Shown here: positions 35,283 through 43,825 of the stretch, in pieces
Layout: each line of letters opens with the position of its first letter
Numbering within the stretch: the first letter of the stretch is position 1
Assembly (NCBI RefSeq): GCF_001039475.1
Contig: NZ_LELK01000001.1
Location: 1,762,819-1,826,818, forward strand
Length of the DNA stretch: 64,000 nt
Source of the DNA: Guptibacillus hwajinpoensis
GTDB taxonomy: Bacteria; Bacillota; Bacilli; Bacillales; Guptibacillaceae
Direction: 5' to 3'
Made by a program: the position numbers and the translations under genes
The notes under the pieces: model-generated
Databases searched by the model: none
What the model was told of the DNA's origin: nothing
What the model saw: the letters and a program-made list of their open reading frames with translations, nothing else

Positions 35283-35337
35283 ATCTTTATATACGTTCTC
35301 AACATTCCACCTTCATAACTGAAGGAAAGTGTACAGC

Positions 35338-35790
35338 TTAAATTTCTAATGCTTCTTTATTAACTCTTTCCATAAACTCATTTACCACTTTTAAGTTACT
35401 CTTCTCACTACCTAGCTTCAACATGGCTCTTCCAACAAAATTAACACCTTTGTTTTGTCCTTCATAAATGAATTTCGTGTGGGTATCATCTATTTTAAGC
35501 AATGTAAAAGTGAGTGTGACTTCAAAGGCTTTTCCTAAAACAAAACTTATCTTTTTGAGCTTTTTATCCACAAGATCTTCATATGCTAATGTTTCTACAA
35601 TGTAGGTTTCCAACCGCTTTCCTTCACGATAGGTTTGCTTATGTTTTGCGCCAACCTCATCTTCTCTTTTTTCAATTAAGTGATGTTCTTCCACTTTCGG
35701 CATAATTCTTTTAATGTTTTCATCTGAAAACAAAGACCACACTTTCTCAATGTTCGCTTCAATAATGATTTCTTCCTTCCACTTAATCAC
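35338..35790 (-). CDS. SRPBCC (START-like) domain protein
   Basis: Single-domain ligand-binding protein of 150 aa. The opening KWKEEIIIEANIEKVWSLFSD and the IMPKVEEHHLIEKRE segment are typical of polyketide-cyclase/CoxG-like SRPBCC members, and the C-terminal helix (residues 120-148) closes the cavity. Start GTG overlaps the stop of the MerR gene by four bases (GTGA), so translation is coupled. Likely binds or exports a small hydrophobic ligand sensed by the MerR protein; that is inference from the operon. Confidence 0.82.
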   Translation of the reverse strand: MIKWKEEIIIEANIEKVWSLFSDENIKRIMPKVEEHHLIEKREDEVGAKHKQTYREGKRLETYIVETLAYEDLVDKKLKKISFVLGKAFEVTLTFTLLKIDDTHTKFIYEGQNKGVNFVGRAMLKLGSEKSNLKVVNEFMERVNKEALEI

Positions 35791-36131
35791 TCAACCTCCT
35801 CCTTCCCTGATGCAAGAAAATCATCAATCTCTTCAACCTGAAGATGAAGATCTTCTATTTGCATTTGTATCTTTTTTCTTTTTTGTATCAATAGATTTTC
35901 TAAATTAGCAAAGGACTCGTCCTCCATTACACCGACCATTTCTTGTATCGTAAAACCTAACCTTCTTAACTTTACTAATAGGACTGCCAAGAAGTAACTT
36001 CCATCATCGTAATAGCGATAGTTGTTCGTTGGATCAATATACGCTGGTTCAAGTAATTTAACTTCTGCATAGTAGCGTAATGTTTCTTTGCTTAATCCTG
36101 TCATCTCAGAAAAATCACTAATCTTGTACAT
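35787..36131 (-). CDS. MerR-family regulator
   Basis: A 114-aa protein with a MerR winged helix-turn-helix (YKISDFSEMTGLSKETLRYYAEVKLLEPA), a second wing (NNYRYYDDGSYFLAVLLVKLRRLGFTIQEM), and a long dimerisation coiled coil (75-108). It lacks a separate effector domain, so ligand binding may lie in the short C terminus or in the partner. It is the first gene of the operon, with an overstretched promoter of MerR type just upstream, so it should activate itself and the SRPBCC gene. Confidence 0.88.
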   Translation of the reverse strand: MYKISDFSEMTGLSKETLRYYAEVKLLEPAYIDPTNNYRYYDDGSYFLAVLLVKLRRLGFTIQEMVGVMEDESFANLENLLIQKRKKIQMQIEDLHLQVEEIDDFLASGKEEVE

Positions 36132-36150
36132 CTTTTCACTCCCACCCCTA

Positions 36151-36181
36151 TCTTAAACTGTGGGGTACACCACAAGGTCAA
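36151..36181 (-). promoter_or_regulatory. MerR-type promoter with 19-bp spacer
   Basis: On the minus strand -35 TTGACC (36176-36181), 19-bp spacer and -10 TTAAGA (36151-36156). The spacer carries the dyad TGTGGTGTACCCCACA (36159-36174), so a bound MerR dimer would realign the two hexamers. Confidence 0.82.
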
Positions 36182-36262
36182 CATTTATTTTAAGTATATT
36201 ATTTTATTAAATTGAATGACAATACATGAAAAAAGCGGGGCAAATGCCCCACTTGCGGATTG

Positions 36263-36583
36263 CTATGAGCTTGTGACTTTGCTTTCACTAACGTGGACAA
36301 GCTGCTTTTTCACAAATTGAATGAGTATAAGAATAATAGCAAAAAGCGATAAAAAGCAAAGGCTTGTGATAAGCGGCGCCACTTTGAAAGCGTAAAGAAA
36401 CATGTCGACCTCATAGATATCTTTGGAAGCTATGATTGAACGCGGTGTGAAAACAAGATGACTCTTCCAGTCAGTAAGGGACGGCAGAAGACTCGCTTTC
36501 CACGACATCTCCCAATACGAATAGCAGAAAACAGTGAATAGAGACAACAGCAAGACATGTTTGAAGAAACCCCTTCTCTTCAC
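36263..36583 (-). CDS. DUF4306 (YjdJ-like) membrane protein
   Basis: A 106-aa protein with two hydrophobic helices (about 8-24 and 69-90) bracketing an external loop. The stretch SHLVFTPRSIIASKDIYEVDMFLYAFK resembles the VIFTNWLNKGVVSSSDIHSLDFFVYAAK pattern of B. subtilis YjdJ as I recall it (shown in part: SKDIYEVDMFLYAFK). GTG 36583 has AAGAGGTGAT upstream and is preferred to ATG 36607. Function unknown. Monocistronic. Confidence 0.6.
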   Translation of the reverse strand: MKRRGFFKHVLLLSLFTVFCYSYWEMSWKASLLPSLTDWKSHLVFTPRSIIASKDIYEVDMFLYAFKVAPLITSLCFLSLFAIILILIQFVKKQLVHVSESKVTSS

Positions 36584-36644
36584 TCTATCACCTCTTTTTA
36601 GTACCATACTTATTCGAGAAAAAAGGCGGAATTCCTTTTTTTGA

Positions 36645-36735
36645 AAACTCTTTGCGTAGCCATTTTTGCTATAAGAATAGTGGTTAATTTCCGCTCCGAT
36701 TAGCTGAGTGTGGATATTGAAACAATTCTTTCAGC
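36645..36735 (+). repeat. Composite repeat copy D (core absent)
   Basis: Left arm AAACTCTTTGCGTAGCC and GCTATAAGAATAGTGG, a single TTCCGCTCC (36689-36697), then a right-arm remnant GATTAGCTGAGTGTGG. The GC-rich core is missing. It lies in the 330-bp gap before the GlpQ-like gene; bases 36736-36914 hold no other gene. Confidence 0.72.
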
Positions 36736-36914
36736 TAGTTAACTAAGTACTATTCTCATGGTGCTTTTGGCCAGCGTAGAACACAATGTAAAGCACTTAG
36801 GGTATATGAACTCACTTTCTGTCATGAAGAATTTATAATCGGTTACTTCACCTTCACTCGCACTTAATATTGACGCGATAGAGTGGTAGAGACAACAGGA
36901 AGGGAGAGATTCAT

Positions 36915-37730
36915 TTGAAGAAGGTACTACCTTTAAGCTTGATCGTCACTTTAATCATGAGCTTGTTTTTCGTAGCGGATGGTGAGGTTTCCGCAAATAA
37001 GAATGATCAGTACGTCCAAACCGTTGCCCATCGAGGTGCTTCAGGTTATGCACCAGAAAATACGATGGCGGCATTTGAAAAAGCAGTTAAAATGAAGTCC
37101 GATTATATTGAGATCGATGTTCAACAGACAAAAGACGGAGAACTCATTGTGATTCATGATACATCTGTTGAACGCACAACCGATGGTTCTGGCATGGTGA
37201 AAGATCTCACACTTGAAGAGCTTAAGCAGCTAGATGCAGGTAGTTGGTTTGGAGAAGAATTTGCAGGAGAAAAGCTTCCTACGCTTGGTGAAGTTCTTGA
37301 TGCGTATCGAGGAAAATCTGGTATCTTGATTGAGCTTAAATCGCCATCTCTTTATCCTGGAATCGAAGAAAACGTTGCAGCTGAACTTACTAAGAGGAAT
37401 ATGGACAAACCAAACAACAACAAAATCATCTTACAATCGTTTGATCATGAATCAGTAGAGACGTTCCACTCTATTCTCCCATCAGTGCCAACAGGTGTAC
37501 TTGTAAGCTATACCATGTCCGATAACAATCTACGTGACGTTTCTCGCTTTGCTGACTATGTTAATCCTGGTAAATGGCTTATTACTTCCGATTATGTAAA
37601 TCGCATTCACGATAACGGTATGCTAGCCCAAACGTGGACTGTCAGAGACGAAGCATCAGTAGAACCCCTTATTCAAGCTGGCGTAGACGGCATCATCACC
37701 GATTACCCGGACTATGTTAACCGCAGGTGA
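36915..37730 (+). CDS. glpQ: Secreted glycerophosphodiester phosphodiesterase
   Basis: A 271-aa protein with a signal peptide (1-27, cleavage near VSA-NK) and a GDPD TIM barrel. Key residues are the catalytic AHRGASGYAPENTMAAF (His and Arg), a metal-binding EIDVQQTKDGELIVIHD, and ELKSP. It hydrolyses glycerophosphodiesters, including teichoic-acid-type units, outside the cell to glycerol 3-phosphate. TTG start after a GGAAGGGAGAG site. Length and layout match Bacillus GlpQ-like extracellular enzymes. No PhoP box that I can defend. Monocistronic. Confidence 0.9.
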   Translation: MKKVLPLSLIVTLIMSLFFVADGEVSANKNDQYVQTVAHRGASGYAPENTMAAFEKAVKMKSDYIEIDVQQTKDGELIVIHDTSVERTTDGSGMVKDLTLEELKQLDAGSWFGEEFAGEKLPTLGEVLDAYRGKSGILIELKSPSLYPGIEENVAAELTKRNMDKPNNNKIILQSFDHESVETFHSILPSVPTGVLVSYTMSDNNLRDVSRFADYVNPGKWLITSDYVNRIHDNGMLAQTWTVRDEASVEPLIQAGVDGIITDYPDYVNRR

Positions 37731-37761
37731 GTAGTAACTTCGCGGATCTCGAATTCGCGGG

Positions 37762-37806
37762 TCGCGGGTGCCTGTCACCACCCGAAAAATGTAACTATTT
37801 GTCACA
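37762..37806 (+). repeat. REP-like palindrome, copy 7
   Basis: TCGCGGGTGCCTGTCACCACCCG (shown in part: GTGCCTGTCACCACCCG) then AAAAATGTAACTATTTGTCACA. It is the only copy ending GTCACA instead of GTCGAA. Confidence 0.8.
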
Positions 37807-37893
37807 TTTCACCTCATCTTTGTGCTGATTTTCATGCTTAATTGAATAAAACGAACGAGGTGAACCAATAATTGAATTTGAAAGGAGTGGATG

Positions 37894-38424
37894 ATGTTGG
37901 AAAAGAAATTACCTATTCTTTTAGCAAGTTGCTTAATGGCTGGGACGCTACTTGCTGGCTGTGGTACGAATGGTGCTGAGGAAAACAGTAACCAAACGGA
38001 GAATAACGCTAGTAATGCAGGGATGGATAACAATAGCGTGACCGAGGATTCTGCTGGTGAGGAAGGTGCAGGTGACACAAGTACCGATGGTGGAATGGAA
38101 GAGGATGGGTCCGCTAATTTGAACGAAGGGATTGATACTGTTCTCACACATCTTGAAGAACTGAAGAGCACGCTTGAAAATACAAGCGATGACTTTGGTA
38201 AAATCAATGAACAGGGAATGTCTCTCGATGCAAGTTGGGAAGAAATAGAATCACAAATCGAAGAAAATTATGCTGACGATTACAAGACAATAGAAGAAAG
38301 TCTTTACCCGCTTATTGATGAATCGAAAAAAGATGAGCCTGATGCAGATAAGATGAATCAGTTACTTGATGAAACGATGGAGAAAATGAACAAATTTAAA
38401 GAGAAGATCACCGCCTCTGAATAA
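37894..38424 (+). CDS. Hypothetical lipoprotein
   Basis: Secreted lipoprotein of about 176 aa. The signal ends in the lipobox LLAGC, followed by a low-complexity Asn/Glu/Asp/Gly-rich linker (to about residue 70) and a helical, strongly acidic domain (75-176) with regularly spaced Leu and Lys (LTHLEELKSTLENTSDDFGK). I do not recognise the domain. ATG 37894 is chosen over ATG 37891 for its spacing from AAAGGAG; TTG 37897 is also possible. Monocistronic. Confidence 0.75.
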   Translation: MLEKKLPILLASCLMAGTLLAGCGTNGAEENSNQTENNASNAGMDNNSVTEDSAGEEGAGDTSTDGGMEEDGSANLNEGIDTVLTHLEELKSTLENTSDDFGKINEQGMSLDASWEEIESQIEENYADDYKTIEESLYPLIDESKKDEPDADKMNQLLDETMEKMNKFKEKITASE

Positions 38425-38433
38425 GAAGAAACT

Positions 38434-38477
38434 AAAAAGCCATCCGCCTGATTACATGAATCAGGCGGATGGCTTTC
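38434..38477. terminator. Bidirectional terminator
   Basis: AAAGCCATCCGCCTGA and complement around ATTACATGAA, between convergent genes. Confidence 0.88.
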
Positions 38478-38483
38478 AATATG

Positions 38484-39863
38484 TTAATACAATTTTCCAT
38501 GACGATAAAGGATATTTGATAACTTCATGACAGAGTGAATATAGCAGTTCTGTCTTAATGGGAATGGGTCGCTGAAGAATTGTGGATAGATATTATCCAT
38601 TGTTTCCTTCATTTTCTTAAACAGCATTGTGAACACTTCTTCTTCACTGTAGAATTGCGTCTCCCTGCCCTGCAACCATTCGAAATAACTAACAATAACA
38701 CCACCAGCATTCGCAAGGATATCAGGAATAATTAGGACGCCATCGTCACTTAACTTCCGATCGGCTTCGAGCGTAACTGGTCCATTTGCACCTTCAACAA
38801 TCATACGTGCTTTGACTTTGTCGACGTTATCTTCACGAATCTGCTCTTCAAGTGCAGCAAGAATTAATACATCTGTGTCAAGATAAAGCACGTCTTCTCG
38901 ATCTTGAATTTCTGCTTTAATGTTACTCTGACTGAGCGCTTCATCTGTTGTTGGCAGGTCACCTTCATGTTGAGACGTAAATTCAATTAATGCTTTGATG
39001 TCCAAGCCTTCTTCATTATAAAGCGTAACGTTTCGATCACTAACAGCCACCACTTTCGTATCAAGATAATTACACGTATACGATTCAAGAGCCGCTACTG
39101 AACCAACGTTACCAAATCCCTGGATTCCAACGGTTAACTGACGATTCGTATGGTTTAAGGCTGTTTTCGCAAATCGGTTCTCATTCTTCTTAAACCATTC
39201 TTCGTTCTCGTTCACAAAATTATGTAGCATGTAACGTAGCGTATAGTAAACACCTTTACCAGTCGCTTCTCTTCTGCCTAACGATCCGCCATTCACCTGA
39301 CTTTTCCCTGTAAAACTTCCTCGGTATGGACGCCCGGGATGAATGCTTTTGTACTCTCCCATCATCCAATCCATTTCTCTTTCCCCTGTTCCTACATCAG
39401 GAGCTGGAATATCTTTATCAGGACCAAGAATGTCACTGAAATTATGAACGTACTTCTTTGAAATTGTATGTAATTCTTTTTCGGTAAATTCACGAGGATT
39501 AATCACTACGCCACCTTTTCCACCACCAAATGGAACATCATGAAGCGTGTTCTTCAAAGTCATGAGTGTTGCAAGATTAATAACTTCATCTTCTCTAACT
39601 GTCTCATGAAATCGAATTCCTCCCTTATAAGGCCCAACAGCGTTGTTATGCTGAACACGGAATGCTGGAATCCTGAGAACTTTACCGTTTTCAAGCGGAA
39701 CACGGAGAAATGATTTCTGAATTTGATTCGGAGTAGAAAGAATAGATTCGAGCGAAGTGAACGCTTTCTTTCTTTCTTCTTCTTTAAAATTAGGTAAAAA
39801 AGATTCGTCTTCTAGTAGTGCATTTAATGATTCTTGTACGACTTCTCCATATTTACTAGCCAA
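38484..39863 (-). CDS. Glu/Leu/Phe/Val dehydrogenase (long glutamate dehydrogenase type)
   Basis: Oxidoreductase of 459 aa that interconverts glutamate and 2-oxoglutarate with ammonia. The substrate region holds GPYKGGIRFH, with a catalytic Lys in VPFGGGKGGV and Asp in IPAPDVGTG. The C-terminal Rossmann domain starts VGIQGFGNVGS. It is about 35 aa longer than B. subtilis RocG/GudB, with an extra segment around 205-235 (NFVNENEEWFKKNENRFAKTAL), so it belongs to a different subgroup. TTG 39863 follows GGAGGG at good spacing; ATG 39887 overlaps no ribosome site. Monocistronic. Confidence 0.88.
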   Translation of the reverse strand: MASKYGEVVQESLNALLEDESFLPNFKEEERKKAFTSLESILSTPNQIQKSFLRVPLENGKVLRIPAFRVQHNNAVGPYKGGIRFHETVREDEVINLATLMTLKNTLHDVPFGGGKGGVVINPREFTEKELHTISKKYVHNFSDILGPDKDIPAPDVGTGEREMDWMMGEYKSIHPGRPYRGSFTGKSQVNGGSLGRREATGKGVYYTLRYMLHNFVNENEEWFKKNENRFAKTALNHTNRQLTVGIQGFGNVGSVAALESYTCNYLDTKVVAVSDRNVTLYNEEGLDIKALIEFTSQHEGDLPTTDEALSQSNIKAEIQDREDVLYLDTDVLILAALEEQIREDNVDKVKARMIVEGANGPVTLEADRKLSDDGVLIIPDILANAGGVIVSYFEWLQGRETQFYSEEEVFTMLFKKMKETMDNIYPQFFSDPFPLRQNCYIHSVMKLSNILYRHGKLY

Positions 39864-39950
39864 TTTCATCCCTCCAATAGTTGTCATCTATTAATATCGT
39901 ACCCGTTTGAACTTCATTCAAACGGGATGGATGAAAAGGCTTACGACTAT

Positions 39951-40934
39951 TTATCTATAATCTGCAGGAAAAACGACTCCGATTTGCTTTCGCGCCTCGT
40001 CCATTACTTCAATAGAATGAAGTGAATTCTCATGTGAGTTAATGTACGATTCTTTCTTACCAGATTGAATTAATCGGATAAACTCTTTTGCTTCATACAA
40101 CATCGTGTGCTGTTGAGGCTGACTTAAATCTTCTACCGAACCATCACGATACTGAATCGTTACGTTCATCGGAGATCCAATCTTATCAATGAGAATGCTA
40201 CCGTTCTCCCCTTGAATTTCAGATGGCATGTGGGAGTCTGTGATTTTGGAAAACATGATAACGGCTTCTTTATCATCGTATCCAAGTAAAATACTTCCTT
40301 CCCCATCTACGCCAGAATCGAGCATCACGCCTTCTGCTTTAATCGAGTTTGGCTTACCGAGCATTGAAACAACGGGGTAAACACCGTATACCCCGATATC
40401 CATAAGAGAGCCGTTCGAGAATTCAGGATTAAAGGCATTCAGTACCGTTCCTTCTTTATACGCATCGTACCGAGACGAATATTGCCCATAATTTGCAACG
40501 AATCGACGAATCTTCCCGATCTTATGTAGGTTTTCATGCACCATCTGCATATTCGGCATCACAGTTGATTTCATCGCTTCCATGAGAAGCACTCCGTTTT
40601 TCTTTGCCGCTTCAATCATTGTAGTTACTTCTGCTTTGTTTGACGCCATTGGCTTCTCACAAAGAACATGCTTCCCTGCGTTCATGAAAATAATCGATTG
40701 CTCTGCATGAAGTGAATTTGGACTGGCGATATAAACAGCGTCAATCACATCACTAGCTGCCATTTCCTCAAGACTTGTAAACGTTGCTTCTGCCCCGTGT
40801 TTCAAAGCAAACTCCTTCGCCTTCTCCTCTGTTCTAGAATAAACTGCAGCAAGTGTAAACTCACCTAGCTCATTAGCTCCCTCAAGAAACATCTCTGTAA
40901 TCTTATTCGTTCCAATCACACCAAAACGTATCAT
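39951..40934 (-). CDS. Gfo/Idh/MocA-family oxidoreductase
   Basis: NAD(P)-dependent oxidoreductase of 327 aa. The N-terminal Rossmann motif is FGVIGTNKI, followed by VYIASPNSLHAEQ and HVLCEKPMASN with the catalytic Lys. The C-terminal domain includes NGSLMDIGVYGVYPVVSMLG, as in the dihydrodiol-dehydrogenase-like branch. Substrate unknown, probably a sugar or polyol. ATG 40934 has TAGGAGG. A REP-like copy lies 17 bp upstream of the start, within the expected promoter region. Confidence 0.88.
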   Translation of the reverse strand: MIRFGVIGTNKITEMFLEGANELGEFTLAAVYSRTEEKAKEFALKHGAEATFTSLEEMAASDVIDAVYIASPNSLHAEQSIIFMNAGKHVLCEKPMASNKAEVTTMIEAAKKNGVLLMEAMKSTVMPNMQMVHENLHKIGKIRRFVANYGQYSSRYDAYKEGTVLNAFNPEFSNGSLMDIGVYGVYPVVSMLGKPNSIKAEGVMLDSGVDGEGSILLGYDDKEAVIMFSKITDSHMPSEIQGENGSILIDKIGSPMNVTIQYRDGSVEDLSQPQQHTMLYEAKEFIRLIQSGKKESYINSHENSLHSIEVMDEARKQIGVVFPADYR

Positions 40935-40950
40935 CACAATTCCTCCTATA

Positions 40951-41025
40951 ATTCGACAAGTGCCTGGCACCACAGGAATAAAGTCCTATCCTCACAGGCA
41001 CCACCCGGTTTTTGTCACTTTTTGT
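40951..41025 (+). repeat. REP-like palindrome, copy 8 (double)
   Basis: ATTCGACAAGTGCCTGGCACCAC followed 30 bp later by CACAGGCACCACCCGGTTTTTGTCA (both quoted in part). It looks like two half-elements, the second in the usual orientation. Confidence 0.72.
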
Positions 41026-41166
41026 TCTCTGGTCTAGTTTAGTCCTCTCGTGTTGATGATTCAATAGAGAGCTCTTGAATAGAGGTATATTTGTCGTCTT
41101 AATCGAAAAAGTACTTATGGGTTCTACACTTGATCTAACTTGGATGCAAAAAGGAGTTTACGTATT

Positions 41167-42207
41167 ATGAATCTGAAAGCCATTAATATCCCTGAACGAA
41201 TGAGCCATCATAAAGTGGCTGGTCTTAGCATGGCATTTGTGCGAAATCGTGTTATCCACTCTACAGAAACATATGGAGTTCTTGAATACGGTACAGATCG
41301 AGATGTTTTACCAAATTCAATCTTCAATGCCTGTTCAATAAGCAAATTCACAACAGCTATGCTGGTGTTAAAATTTGTGGATCAAGGAATGGTTTCTCTT
41401 GATCGAGATGTAAATGACTATTTGAAAACGTGGCAACTCCCTACCAATCAATATAACAGGCACGAAAAAGTAACGCTTCGCTCACTCCTTTGCCACCAAT
41501 CAGGAATGACTGATCCCGAAGGCAGTTTCGAAAATTTGAGCGCAGAGCAAGGTCCCACACCTACTATACTTGAGGTATTAACTGGGCAAACATCCTATTG
41601 TAATGAACCAATTAAAGTAACTTCCAAACCGTTCAGCGCTTTTCATTATTCAGATGCAGGATTTTGTTGTATTGAGCAAATCCTTGAAGATCTGGGCGGG
41701 AAACCATTTACGCAGCTTATGGAAGAGTTTATATTTGAACCGTTGCAAATGAAAAATAGTCTGTATATATCTAGATTAATCGATAACCGTCAAACGAATC
41801 TAGCATGTGGACACCATAAAAAAGGTGAACTAGTTAATGATCTCTACACAATCTATCCGTACGCGGCTGCAAGCGGGCTATGGTCAACCCCAATCGATCT
41901 TGCCACACTCTTAATAGAAGGAATGAACTCACTACATAACGAGGGAAAGCTCGGTCTTCCAATGACATTACTGATTGAAATGCTATCACCACAAGGTTGC
42001 GCACCTTGGACAGGATTAGGTGTTTTCTTAGAACAATCTGATAATCTTCAAATCTCTTCTCTTGGTTGGGGAATAGGCTACCAATCCCTTTTACTCGCAA
42101 ATCCATATGAGGGCACAGGAATCGTTATGATGATGAATACCGATCTAGGCGTTCACCAACTCGAAGGCTTGATGGGAGAAATCCTTCAGGCGATAAAGGC
42201 TGATTAA
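41167..42207 (+). CDS. Class C beta-lactamase-like serine hydrolase
   Basis: A 346-aa serine hydrolase of the beta-lactamase/DD-peptidase fold. The SxxK motif is Ser57-Ile-Ser-Lys60 (NACSISKFTT). The second motif reads YSDAG, the usual YSN-G variant of esterase-like members. It then has RSLLCHQSGM and ASGLWSTPIDLATLL. No signal peptide, so a cytosolic esterase or peptidase rather than a periplasmic beta-lactamase. ATG 41167 has AAAGGAG ten bases upstream; nine earlier in-frame codons are not used. Monocistronic. Confidence 0.85.
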   Translation: MNLKAINIPERMSHHKVAGLSMAFVRNRVIHSTETYGVLEYGTDRDVLPNSIFNACSISKFTTAMLVLKFVDQGMVSLDRDVNDYLKTWQLPTNQYNRHEKVTLRSLLCHQSGMTDPEGSFENLSAEQGPTPTILEVLTGQTSYCNEPIKVTSKPFSAFHYSDAGFCCIEQILEDLGGKPFTQLMEEFIFEPLQMKNSLYISRLIDNRQTNLACGHHKKGELVNDLYTIYPYAAASGLWSTPIDLATLLIEGMNSLHNEGKLGLPMTLLIEMLSPQGCAPWTGLGVFLEQSDNLQISSLGWGIGYQSLLLANPYEGTGIVMMMNTDLGVHQLEGLMGEILQAIKAD

Positions 42208-42216
42208 CAAATGGTT

Positions 42217-42250
42217 AAAAGCGATGCCTCTATTGAGACATCGCTTTTAT
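42217..42250 (+). terminator. Terminator of the serine hydrolase gene
   Basis: AAAAGCGATG and complement, then TTTATCC. Confidence 0.82.
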
Positions 42251-42268
42251 CCTTGCAACTTTATTACA

Positions 42269-42850
42269 CTATTCGTTCATAGCTTTCTCTTCATCATACC
42301 GCTCATAGAATGTTACTAACATTCTTAAGCTGTTCTCAAACATCCCATGAAGGTTATGATACTGAGTTTGTAATGTTTCTCTTGAATGAGATTCGGAGTC
42401 TCTTAACTCGTATATACTCTCTTCAATTGCGAGGCTATCTTCAATCGAACTCTTTAATTGCGCTTTTGCATTTGGTAAATAGATTTCTTCAAATGCTAGA
42501 CTAAGCAATAAGTTGCGTGCCTCTTTCACCTCGAATGCCATCTGATCAATATTCTCTTCGTTCATTTTGATAGGCTCTTCGCTTATTAACCATTCTTGAT
42601 TGTACATTGGAAGAAGATATTGAAGCTGATCATGCGTAGGATCAATACTCGAAAGAGTCTCATAATTGTTAGTAAGATCATTCAATTGTTGCACATAATC
42701 CTCTACTAAATAAGAATCCGCATCATATGTGATCGATTTATTCAGGCTATATCTTGCGTATGGATAGATCCAGCTCATACTGACGTACAGAAGAACAATT
42801 AATCCTATTCCTCCTAACGAAAGAGTTATACCACTCCGTTTGCTCCGCAT
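42269..42850 (-). CDS. Unrecognised membrane-anchored coiled-coil protein
   Basis: I do not recognise this 193-aa protein. It has one N-terminal membrane segment (about 9-28, LSLGGIGLIVLLYVSMSWIY) and a long acidic helical domain (residues 45-190) outside or inside the membrane, with heptad-like stretches. ATG 42850 has GGGAGG; 12 in-frame codons upstream run into a REP-like element. It lies 64 bp after the formamidase gene, and the element fills that gap. Signalling or cell-envelope use is possible but not supported. Confidence 0.7.
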   Translation of the reverse strand: MRSKRSGITLSLGGIGLIVLLYVSMSWIYPYARYSLNKSITYDADSYLVEDYVQQLNDLTNNYETLSSIDPTHDQLQYLLPMYNQEWLISEEPIKMNEENIDQMAFEVKEARNLLLSLAFEEIYLPNAKAQLKSSIEDSLAIEESIYELRDSESHSRETLQTQYHNLHGMFENSLRMLVTFYERYDEEKAMNE

Positions 42851-42863
42851 TAACGTCCTCCCA

Positions 42864-42914
42864 AATTCGCGAGTGACAGGCACCACCCGCTTTATGTCAA
42901 ACGATGTCGAACAT
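42864..42914 (+). repeat. REP-like palindrome, copy 9
   Basis: CGCGAGTGACAGGCACCACCCG (in part) then CTTTATGTCAAACGATGTCGAACA. It occupies nearly the whole gap between two same-strand genes and abuts the ribosome site of the second. Confidence 0.83.
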
Positions 42915-43811
42915 TTATACGAGGCGCACGCCTAGTTTTTCTTCCAGCCATTTTGGAACGACGAACCTTGCTGTCATAAGCGGATCAACGACCTGGCAAA
43001 CTTCTACCTGTCCGATTGCACTCATGAGCATTGTAACTTCACCAATTGGCATACCAGTTCTCTCGCAAATTCGATCTATCATCAGCTCTGTTGCTAGTTG
43101 AACTGCTTCATCGAGCGTTTCTGCTGATGCAATCTGAGTAACGACACCGTCATTCTCAAGCATAGGTTGGGACATAGGTTCTCCCTTAATCACCTCAAGT
43201 TTCACGGTTGCTCTCCCAGGCACCTCGATTCCTGAGACGCTCACTTCACCATCTCCCATCGCCGCATGGAAATCACCAAGGCCGAATAGAGCACCTTCTG
43301 CAAATACTGGGAAGTACAGCGTCGCACCTTCAGTAATCATCTTGTTATCCATATTTCCTCCATGAGCACCTGGTGTTCCACAAGAGATTCCCTCTCCCTC
43401 TGGTGCTACCCCAATTACTCCGATCATCGGATTTAGCGGAATTTCAATGTCATTGAATAGCGCTTTTCCATCTTTAATCGGTATGATTTTTGATTCCATC
43501 TCTTTCAAGCGATGCCCCATTACACCAAGGTCAGGTCCTACAACCATTACACCTTGATCACCTATTTCAAGCTTTTCTATCGTTACCTTTAATACGTCAC
43601 CAGGTAAAGCATCTTTCACATAAATAGGACCAGTCGCAGGATTAACACGATTCCAATCAATTCCGTCGATTTTTGTATCCTCTGATTGCAGCTGATTTTC
43701 AAAGCAATCATAAGTAACAATCTCAATCGTAGCACCAGCAGGCACAACTTTAACTGGCCGGTGGTTTTTATTAAAATCATAAATCACCGATTCATTCGAA
43801 AGCAATTCCAT
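42915..43811 (-). CDS. Acetamidase/formamidase family protein
   Basis: FmdA/AmdA-family amidohydrolase of 298 aa that releases ammonia from formamide or acetamide. Features are PATGPIYVKDALPGDVLKV, GVIGVAPEGEGISCGTPGAHGGNMD, FPVFAEGALFGLGDFHAAMGDGEVSVSGIE, and a C-terminal MLMSAIGQVEVCQVVDP (all quoted in part where long). The active-site Glu, Asp and His residues of the family are present. TAGGGAGG precedes the ATG. The paired membrane protein downstream may share its transcript. Confidence 0.9.
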   Translation of the reverse strand: MELLSNESVIYDFNKNHRPVKVVPAGATIEIVTYDCFENQLQSEDTKIDGIDWNRVNPATGPIYVKDALPGDVLKVTIEKLEIGDQGVMVVGPDLGVMGHRLKEMESKIIPIKDGKALFNDIEIPLNPMIGVIGVAPEGEGISCGTPGAHGGNMDNKMITEGATLYFPVFAEGALFGLGDFHAAMGDGEVSVSGIEVPGRATVKLEVIKGEPMSQPMLENDGVVTQIASAETLDEAVQLATELMIDRICERTGMPIGEVTMLMSAIGQVEVCQVVDPLMTARFVVPKWLEEKLGVRLV

Positions 43812-43825
43812 TTTTCTCTTCCTCC

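Larger units (their letters stand above)
34942..35337. other. Gap with two REP-like copies and a terminator
   Basis: It holds the permease promoter region, REP-like copies at 35031-35075 and 35105-35146 about 70 bp apart, and the terminator at 35247-35282. No gene seen. Confidence 0.6.
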
